20,592 bases of DNA from contig DBZY01000042.1 of NCBI GenBank assembly GCA_002311835.1, forward strand, positions 1 through 20,592, given 5' to 3'. Below, piece after piece: positions 16,023 to 20,592 of the stretch. This DNA comes from Proteobacteria bacterium UBA1148. GTDB taxonomy: Bacteria > Pseudomonadota > Gammaproteobacteria > Steroidobacterales > Rariloculaceae. The position numbers and the translations under genes are program-made. Numbering within the stretch: the stretch's first letter is position 1; the number at the start of each line of letters is the position of its first letter. Below the pieces are notes generated by a model, which was not told the origin of the DNA, made no database searches, and worked only from the letters and a program-made list of their open reading frames with translations.

Positions 16023-16946
16023 CTATCCGCGCTCCCGAGTCACCATATGCGCTGAATCGAAATCGAGGCAGGGTGGATCCTCAAGATACGTCGCTAAACT
16101 CTGATTAAATTGCAACACACGCGAATCCATGTTCCATGGCTGGATCAGTATAGAAGGATCATGGACTGTGACTTCATAGCGAAGAGTATTTCCTATCCGC
16201 GTAAAACGTTCTTCTACTCGCATCTCATTGGAGTGAAACCACCCTGGCCAATCAAGCCAAGTAAGATCATTGAAACCAACCACATCAATAACTAACGTAT
16301 CTCCCTCCCAGCGACCAACCGAATCACCCATAAAAGTCTGGTCATTAGCATTCACTGGGTCATGGGGTCGGCCATCAGTTGGAACGACACGCCAAGTGTT
16401 TCTCTGCTGGTAAAGAAGAACCACGTCCATTTCCGACTGAATAATTCGAATGGGTGGCCCCATGCGCGGAACACCGGCTGGCATACAGATGAACATCATG
16501 TCCTCAGCGTTCCCATTTACATCCAGATACTGCACGCGCTCCCAGAACTCGGGCTTATAGAGCGGTGGGTTCGCAAAATATCGCTGAGTCATTCCACCGT
16601 CACGTTCGGAGTACACGTTGTTCCCGTGGCGATAATTCGGCCGACGGCCAATAATCCTCGCCGAAGAACTGACCTGGCCTGAAGTTAAGGCCAATTCATA
16701 GTCACTAAACGTGTCGAAGTTGATCTCGGTGCCATCGGGTTCAATCACACTAACGCTACCACTTCGATTGAAGCCTCCCCAACGACCGCTCAAGTCTGGC
16801 TTTCCATCCAACGTCCGGGACGTCGGCAGAGAACTAGGATCCGTCTGTGCAGACCCCTTTTGCCCAGCAGCTGGAGCGGTTAGGAACGTCACGACCCCTA
16901 GAACACTCGCCATCGCTAGCGTGTAGCGCAGGACAGACAGCTTCAT
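16023..16946 (-). CDS. Secreted protein of unknown function (DGKPDLSGRW family)
   Basis: The 307-residue protein has a clear signal peptide (LAMASVLGVVTFLTAPAAG, likely cleaved near residue 28). The mature part opens with TLDGKPDLSGRW (45-56), and GRWEGDTLVIDVVGFNDLTW follows at 211-230, then WFHSNEMRVEERFTR and LRYEVTVHDPSIL. I recognise this pattern from large families of exported hypothetical proteins in environmental Acidobacteria and Gammaproteobacteria; no function is known to me. Two cysteines (in ICMPAG and PPCLDF) might pair in the periplasm. An AAGGAG lies 9 nt before the ATG. It is the last gene of a three-gene secreted-protein cluster, 82 bp after the DUF6152 gene. Export is well supported; enzymatic versus binding role is open. 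Confidence 0.82.
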   Translation of the reverse strand: MKLSVLRYTLAMASVLGVVTFLTAPAAGQKGSAQTDPSSLPTSRTLDGKPDLSGRWGGFNRSGSVSVIEPDGTEINFDTFSDYELALTSGQVSSSARIIGRRPNYRHGNNVYSERDGGMTQRYFANPPLYKPEFWERVQYLDVNGNAEDMMFICMPAGVPRMGPPIRIIQSEMDVVLLYQQRNTWRVVPTDGRPHDPVNANDQTFMGDSVGRWEGDTLVIDVVGFNDLTWLDWPGWFHSNEMRVEERFTRIGNTLRYEVTVHDPSILIQPWNMDSRVLQFNQSLATYLEDPPCLDFDSAHMVTRERG

Positions 16947-17028
16947 CGTCCAATTCTCCTTATTTTCAGGGCTCGATCTCTATACTCTCGGCAACGTTTT
17001 ATATACGCATACCTAATAAGGCCCCGTC

Positions 17029-17445
17029 TTAGAGGCTACTTTCAGCCTCATACTGATGCCAGAGGTCCATCTTGCGCCCGTCCGGAAGGACAAATGCGAT
17101 GATGTACCCAAAGTTCGAGCCATCTCTCGCCAGCGCAATGGTTGCCGTGTAGGTCTCGCCTGACTTGAACACCTCGCGACCACTGATTCCACTGCGGCGG
17201 AACCCTCCGGGCCCTGCCCCAGAGATGTTCCATGAAGTCACGCTACCGTTCTCATCCTTTACGTCCATGAACCAGCGAACGTGCGGGTTAATCCACATCA
17301 CCCTCGTCATAACCCCGGTTATCGTAGCAACGTTATTCTGATCAAACTGAGCCTGAACAGCATGGTGCGCTGAGACTGGTTTCGAAAGAAATGGCAACCC
17401 AAAAATCGCCAATGCCACACTAACTACGTATAAGTTCCGACACAT
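17029..17445 (-). CDS. Secreted DUF6152 family protein
   Basis: The 138-residue protein has a signal peptide (LYVVSVALAIFGLPFLSKPVSA, cleaved after residue 26) and a mature chain starting HHAVQAQFD. GVMTRVMWINPHVRWFMDVKDENG (about 44-67), then SWNISGAGPGGFRRSGI and VLPDGRKMDLW near the C-terminus, fit the DUF6152 pattern: a short beta-rich domain with a conserved N-terminal histidine pair and an NPH motif. Its function is not known to me. The histidines at the mature N-terminus could bind a metal, but that is speculation. AAGG and GGTGG precede the ATG. It is the middle gene of the secreted trio (63 bp after the first gene); DUF6152 proteins are often found near DGKPDLSGRW proteins, supporting a shared role. 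Confidence 0.85.
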   Translation of the reverse strand: MCRNLYVVSVALAIFGLPFLSKPVSAHHAVQAQFDQNNVATITGVMTRVMWINPHVRWFMDVKDENGSVTSWNISGAGPGGFRRSGISGREVFKSGETYTATIALARDGSNFGYIIAFVLPDGRKMDLWHQYEAESSL

Positions 17446-17508
17446 TATCGCACCACCTTGGAATCAGAACACACGCCATAGCATGGTCCGATAATAACAT
17501 GTGCTGTT

Positions 17509-18384
17509 TCACCGCCCTGAAGCGTTGCCCTCTTCCTCGAAAATATTCTCTGGTACCGGCATAACAACGTAGGGATTGTACGTGTTGCTCTGAACTAGAG
17601 TTAAATCCAGAATCGTCGACCCAGCATAAATCTGCACTATACGGCCAGGTAGCAACACATCGCTCTTGTAGTCGGCCTCATTCCAATCCTGGTAATCCGA
17701 ATAGACAACTTCAAAGATATCCCCATTGAACAGTGTCTCGACTCGCGTAATTCGGTGGCTGAACTCACGTCTTAAACCGGTTGGCATAGTGTGATAGAGA
17801 AACACATCCGAATCCAAGGTGGCCTTGACGACTATGTCGTTTAGCGGTGCAGGCAAAGGAAACGTCAACACTGGATTCTCTGCTTCAACTGAGGCAGTGG
17901 TCCTCGGACCGGCTGCTATGGCGGCTTTTACCAGACCTTGAGGAAGCATCCACACCTGCAACAGACGCTCGAGCACAGTCTCGAACGCTGGTGTCGCATT
18001 GATGCCCGGCTCAGTCTCGTTCCAGGCAAAATCGCCCGCCACAACCTGAACGTATCTCTCAACCCCCTCGTTAGCCGTCGCACAACTGAAATCGACACGC
18101 ATACCTGGGACGGGAAAAGTGTGATTTGCATTCAGGATAGGATATCGCACGCTAGCTCGATAGTCTGTCATCGTGCAGGTCTGTCCATCGATTATCATCG
18201 TCCCCACGCCGGAGTAAATCATTGTTGCGACTCTATCTACTTCCCGTGATGTACGAAGCATTCCGAGCGTGTCTGCCGCTTTATACAGAATGTTCTCGAC
18301 CTCTGACCTCTCCTGCGCAAAGGTGAACTGGAAAGGGGACACCACCCCAAATGCGAAAACGGCGACAACAACTTTCACGTGCAT
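17509..18384 (-). CDS. Secreted protein of unknown function, first gene of the exported trio
   Basis: The 291-residue protein has a signal peptide (MHVKVVVAVFAFGVV...FTFA, cleavage near 23). The start is set at ATG 18384, because GGGG lies just upstream and the signal peptide begins there; an in-frame start at 18423 would bury it. The mature part is predicted beta-rich, with ILYKAADTLGMLRTSREVDRV near the start, two cysteines (GQTCTMTDY and DFSCATANEG) that could form a disulfide, and EVVYSDYQDWNEADY and LPGRIVQIYAG later. The fold may resemble the LolA/LppX lipid-carrier type, but I do not recognise a specific family. It starts 57 bp after tRNA-Glu on the same strand, with no convincing terminator between. 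Confidence 0.75.
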   Translation of the reverse strand: MHVKVVVAVFAFGVVSPFQFTFAQERSEVENILYKAADTLGMLRTSREVDRVATMIYSGVGTMIIDGQTCTMTDYRASVRYPILNANHTFPVPGMRVDFSCATANEGVERYVQVVAGDFAWNETEPGINATPAFETVLERLLQVWMLPQGLVKAAIAAGPRTTASVEAENPVLTFPLPAPLNDIVVKATLDSDVFLYHTMPTGLRREFSHRITRVETLFNGDIFEVVYSDYQDWNEADYKSDVLLPGRIVQIYAGSTILDLTLVQSNTYNPYVVMPVPENIFEEEGNASGR

Positions 18385-18440
18385 ACACCCCCCAATGGTG
18401 TGGTCAAACTCAGATGCGCTCACGCTCTCAGACGCAAAAA

Positions 18441-18516
18441 TGGCGTCCCCAGGGGGATTCGAACCCCCGTTGCCGCCGTGAAAGGGCGGTGTCCTAGGCC
18501 ACTAGACGAAGGGGAC
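18441..18516 (-). tRNA. tRNA-Glu (TTC)
   Basis: The 76-nt cloverleaf on the minus strand starts GTCCCCTTCGTCTAG and ends GGGGACGCCA, with encoded CCA. The 7-bp acceptor stem closes apart from one T-T pair, the anticodon arm is CCGCC-CTTTCAC-GGCGG with anticodon TTC, and the T arm GGGGG-TTCGAAT-CCCCC is intact. It lies 5 nt behind tRNA-Ala in one transcript and is a substrate of the glutamyl-tRNA synthetases encoded on either side. Confidence 0.97.
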
Positions 18517-18521
18517 CGGAG

Positions 18522-18597
<76 letters not shown>

Positions 18598-18654
18598 GTC
18601 TGCATGATGAAAGTCCTGAAGCAGAAGGCGGATCGCCTAACTGCTTAGCGTCGC

Positions 18655-18683
18655 ATTATAGAGGATGCTTGAATCGGTAAAAA
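18655..18683 (-). promoter_or_regulatory. Promoter of the tRNA-Ala/tRNA-Glu pair
   Basis: On the minus strand a perfect TATAAT (18660-18655) is preceded after 17 bp by TTTTTA (18683-18678). The bases after the -10 are GCGACGC, a GC-rich discriminator typical of stringently controlled stable-RNA promoters. The tRNA-Ala 5' end is 57 bp downstream. Confidence 0.7.
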
Positions 18684-18763
18684 GCTGGGCTTCTCGCCTT
18701 AATTCAAGTCCTTACACTGCCCGTCCGAAGGGGGCGCAGGTTACGTGAGGGTGAGATCGGCTG

Positions 18764-20179
18764 TCAAGCTGCGGCAGTGCGGGCGTCTATGTATGCAAGG
18801 GCTTTGTCGAGGCGTTTCAGGCATTGTTCGCGGCCGACGAGGTGCAGGGTTACGTCGATGGACGGTGAGGCGGCGGATCCGGTGACGGCGACTCTCAACG
18901 GCTGGGCTATCTTGCCGAGTTTGAGTTCATGCGCGGCGGCGATTTCCTCGACCAGTGCGTGGAGCGCTTCGGGGGTCCAGGGATCTTGGGTTTCCAGACG
19001 TTTGCGGAGGTCGCGCAACGGCGGTCCGGCAATCGGGCGCAGGTGCTTTTTCGCGGCACCCTCATCGAAAGCATCGAGCTCGCCGAAGAACGGGCGGCTC
19101 TTCTCGGCCATCTCGACCAGGGTATTCGCGCGGGTGCGTTGTGCGTCGATCACGGTTTCGAGCCTCGCGCTGTCGCTGGTATCGATCCCTGCCGCGACGA
19201 AATGTGGCGCCGCATGATCGCGGAGCTCCGCCATCGGCAGTGTCTGAATGTACTGCTGGTTGATCCATAAAAGCTTCTCCCGATCGAAGGTCGCGGCCGA
19301 TTGATGGACGCCTTCGATATCGAAATACCCGGTCATCTCCGCCGGCGTGAAGATCTCCTGGTCGCCATGGGACCAACCGAGCCGTACGAGATAATTCAGC
19401 AGCGCCTGCGGTAGAAAACCTTCATCTCGGTACTGCAGGACGCTCACCGCGCCGTGCCGCTTGGAAAGCTTCTTCCCGTCGGCACCGTTGATCATCGGAA
19501 TGTGCGCGTAGACGGGGCGCGCGGCGCCCAAGGCTTCGAGGATATGGATCTGGCGCGGGGTGTTGTTCAGGTGATCATCGCCGCGGATCACATGGGTGAC
19601 ACCCATGTCGACGTCGTCGACGACCACGGTCAGGTTGTAGGTCGGGCTACCGTCAGATCTTGCAATGATCAAGTCATCGAGTTCGCTGTTCTGAATCGTC
19701 ACCGTGCCGCGGACGCCGTCGGTGATCTCGATCGCGCCTTCCTGCGGCGTGCGGAAACGGACGACCGGCGGGTTGCCGCTTGCTGCGGCGTCCGGGTTGT
19801 CACGACAGTGGCCGTCGTAGCGTGGTTTTTCCTTAGCTACCATCTGTGCCTCACGCAAGACCTTGAGCCGTTCCCGGCTGCAGTAGCAGCGGTACGCCTT
19901 ACCCTCCTCGACCAGCTTGGCTGTCACTGCGGCGTAGCGGTCGAAGCGCTGGGTTTGATAATACGGCCCTTCGTCATAATCGAGCCCGAGCCAGGCCATC
20001 CCTTTCAGGATGACGTCGACGGCTTGCTGCGTCGATCGTTCGCGATCCGTATCCTCCAGCCGTAATACGAAATGTCCGCCGTACCGGCGCGCGAACAGCC
20101 AGTTATAGAGCGCGGTGCGCGCGCTACCGATGTGGAGATAGCCCGTGGGGCTTGGCGGGAAGCGGGTGACGACGTTCAT
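18764..20179 (-). CDS. gltX: Glutamyl-tRNA synthetase, copy 2 (GC-rich)
   Basis: This is a second complete glutamyl-tRNA synthetase of 471 residues. HIGS at 16-19, LSKR at 238-241, and C98, C100 and C125 are at the same positions as in copy 1, with aspartate at position 127. The C-terminal anticodon-binding domain is complete. The two copies align over their full length and are of the same subtype, but differ at many positions, especially in the C-terminal half. Codon use is clearly more GC-rich (sampled lines about 60-65% GC against about 50% for copy 1), with matching GC-rich flanks. It has its own promoter-like sequence upstream, and the tRNA-Ala/tRNA-Glu pair follows on the same strand, the expected location of gltX in gammaproteobacteria. 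Confidence 0.95.
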   Translation of the reverse strand: MNVVTRFPPSPTGYLHIGSARTALYNWLFARRYGGHFVLRLEDTDRERSTQQAVDVILKGMAWLGLDYDEGPYYQTQRFDRYAAVTAKLVEEGKAYRCYCSRERLKVLREAQMVAKEKPRYDGHCRDNPDAAASGNPPVVRFRTPQEGAIEITDGVRGTVTIQNSELDDLIIARSDGSPTYNLTVVVDDVDMGVTHVIRGDDHLNNTPRQIHILEALGAARPVYAHIPMINGADGKKLSKRHGAVSVLQYRDEGFLPQALLNYLVRLGWSHGDQEIFTPAEMTGYFDIEGVHQSAATFDREKLLWINQQYIQTLPMAELRDHAAPHFVAAGIDTSDSARLETVIDAQRTRANTLVEMAEKSRPFFGELDAFDEGAAKKHLRPIAGPPLRDLRKRLETQDPWTPEALHALVEEIAAAHELKLGKIAQPLRVAVTGSAASPSIDVTLHLVGREQCLKRLDKALAYIDARTAAA

Positions 20180-20213
20180 CGGAGCGATTCAAGCACGGCT
20201 TAGGCGTGGGCGC

Positions 20214-20242
20214 ATTATAGGAAATCCCGTGCGCCCGCAAAC
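20214..20242 (-). promoter_or_regulatory. Candidate promoter of gltX copy 2
   Basis: On the minus strand a perfect TATAAT (20219-20214) is followed by a GC-rich discriminator (GCGCCCAC). The -35 is weak: TTTGCG at 16 bp or GTTTGC at 17 bp. It lies 35 bp before the ATG at 20179. The likeness to the tRNA promoter in this window suggests growth-rate control. Confidence 0.5.
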
Positions 20243-20286
20243 GCGTGTGGGTGCGACAGAGATTACCTTCCACCCGCAAGGGCCGT

Positions 20287-20315
20287 TTGACCCTCTAAAC
20301 AACGCATCCTAGAAT
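20287..20315 (+). promoter_or_regulatory. Promoter of tRNA-Val
   Basis: TTGACC (20287-20292), a 17-bp spacer and TAGAAT (20310-20315) form a near-consensus sigma-70 promoter 16 bp before the tRNA-Val 5' end. Confidence 0.7.
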
Positions 20316-20331
20316 CGCCATTCTTCGATTC

Positions 20332-20406
20332 GGGCGATTAGCTCAGCGGGAGAGCACTGCCTTCACACGGCAGGGGTCGCTGGTTCGAACCCAGCATCGC
20401 CCACCA
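20332..20406 (+). tRNA. tRNA-Val (CAC)
   Basis: The 75-nt cloverleaf starts GGGCGATTAGCTCAG and ends ATCGCCCACCA with encoded CCA. The anticodon arm is CTGCC-TTCACAC-GGCAG, giving anticodon CAC (GTG codons), and the T arm CTGGG?-type stem GCTGG-TTCGAAC-CCAGC is intact. It is divergent from gltX copy 2 and has its own promoter. Unlike the common TAC tRNA-Val, the CAC isoacceptor is dispensable in many bacteria. Confidence 0.95.
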
Positions 20407-20462
20407 TTTATTTCCTTTATAATTAGCCACTTATTGATCTTCCCGTTACAGGCGTACATTCT

Positions 20463-20481
20463 GTACGGACTGAGTACGGAC
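20463..20481. repeat. Direct repeat GTACGGAC downstream of tRNA-Val
   Basis: GTACGGAC occurs twice with an 11-bp period (GTACGGAC-TGA-GTACGGAC), about 57 bp past the 3' end of tRNA-Val. Short direct repeats of this kind beside a tRNA 3' end can be arm-type integrase sites, but no integrase is seen in the window. Confidence 0.4.
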
Positions 20482-20490
20482 AAATGGGTT

Positions 20491-20518
20491 AAAAAAAAAC
20501 AGGACCCGATTGTCGGGT
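20491..20518 (-). terminator. Intrinsic terminator of the gene at the right edge
   Basis: On the minus strand ACCCGA-CAA-TCGGGT forms a perfect 6-bp stem (20518-20504), followed by CCTG and nine T residues (20499-20491). It begins at the stop codon of the partial gene to its right, as expected for a gene-end terminator. Confidence 0.75.
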
Positions 20519-20592
20519 TATCGGCGCTTTAGGTACTTATAGAGGCGCTTCGTTAATACGGGATTGTTCGCCCAGGTGACACACGAAACGTG
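20518..20592 (-). CDS. C-terminal end of an unidentified gene
   Basis: The last 24 codons of a minus-strand frame end in TAA at 20520-20518; the peptide includes WANNPVLTKRLYKYLKRR and is strongly basic. The strong terminator that starts at the stop codon supports a true gene end. The fragment is too short to assign; a DNA- or RNA-binding protein is possible given its charge. It converges with tRNA-Val. Confidence 0.45.
   Translation of the reverse strand, partial: HVSCVTWANNPVLTKRLYKYLKRR

Noticed and set aside
19454..20065. Long plus-strand open frame (203 codons) opposite gltX copy 2
   Set aside because: It lies fully antisense to a clear synthetase gene; GC-rich coding DNA leaves long open frames on the opposite strand, and the translation shows no recognisable domain.

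Overview
The window reads as chromosomal DNA of a gammaproteobacterium, probably an uncultivated environmental one. The evidence is the E. coli-like PhoB, YoaA, DusA, DsbB, DapE and GltX proteins, tRNA genes with encoded CCA ends, a yoaA-tsaB neighbourhood, and tRNA-Ala/tRNA-Glu beside gltX. Almost all genes lie on the minus strand; dapE, pckA and one tRNA-Val are on plus. No rRNA, insertion sequence or CRISPR array was seen.

Left third (1-6.7 kb) is a phosphate region. It holds the 5' end of an exported coiled-coil protein (probable porin), a DUF47-pit pair, dapE, and a phoB-phoR-phoU-dsbB operon. Three 18-bp PHO-box-like sites (7-4-7 direct repeats) lie upstream of the exported protein, the DUF47-pit pair and phoB, so the segment looks like a self-regulated Pho module built on Pit rather than Pst. 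PhoR lacks its membrane anchor. dsbB appears to start at a non-standard codon on top of the phoU stop.

The middle (6.7-16 kb) is housekeeping: tsaB and yoaA (overlapping), GTP-type pckA with its own promoter region, a class I methyltransferase, dusA, a poorly explained 480-bp gap, mobA and a first glutamyl-tRNA synthetase gene (gltX1).

The right third (16-20.6 kb) is the most unusual. Three consecutive secreted-protein genes of unknown function, including a DUF6152 protein, sit directly behind tRNA-Ala(GGC) and tRNA-Glu(TTC). Next comes a second complete, clearly GC-richer gltX, then tRNA-Val(CAC) on the other strand, GTACGGAC repeats, a strong terminator and the end of another gene. The cell therefore has two full-length glutamyl-tRNA synthetases within 6 kb, one beside a tRNA-Glu. 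The secreted trio and the duplicated gltX are the best candidates for undescribed biology.
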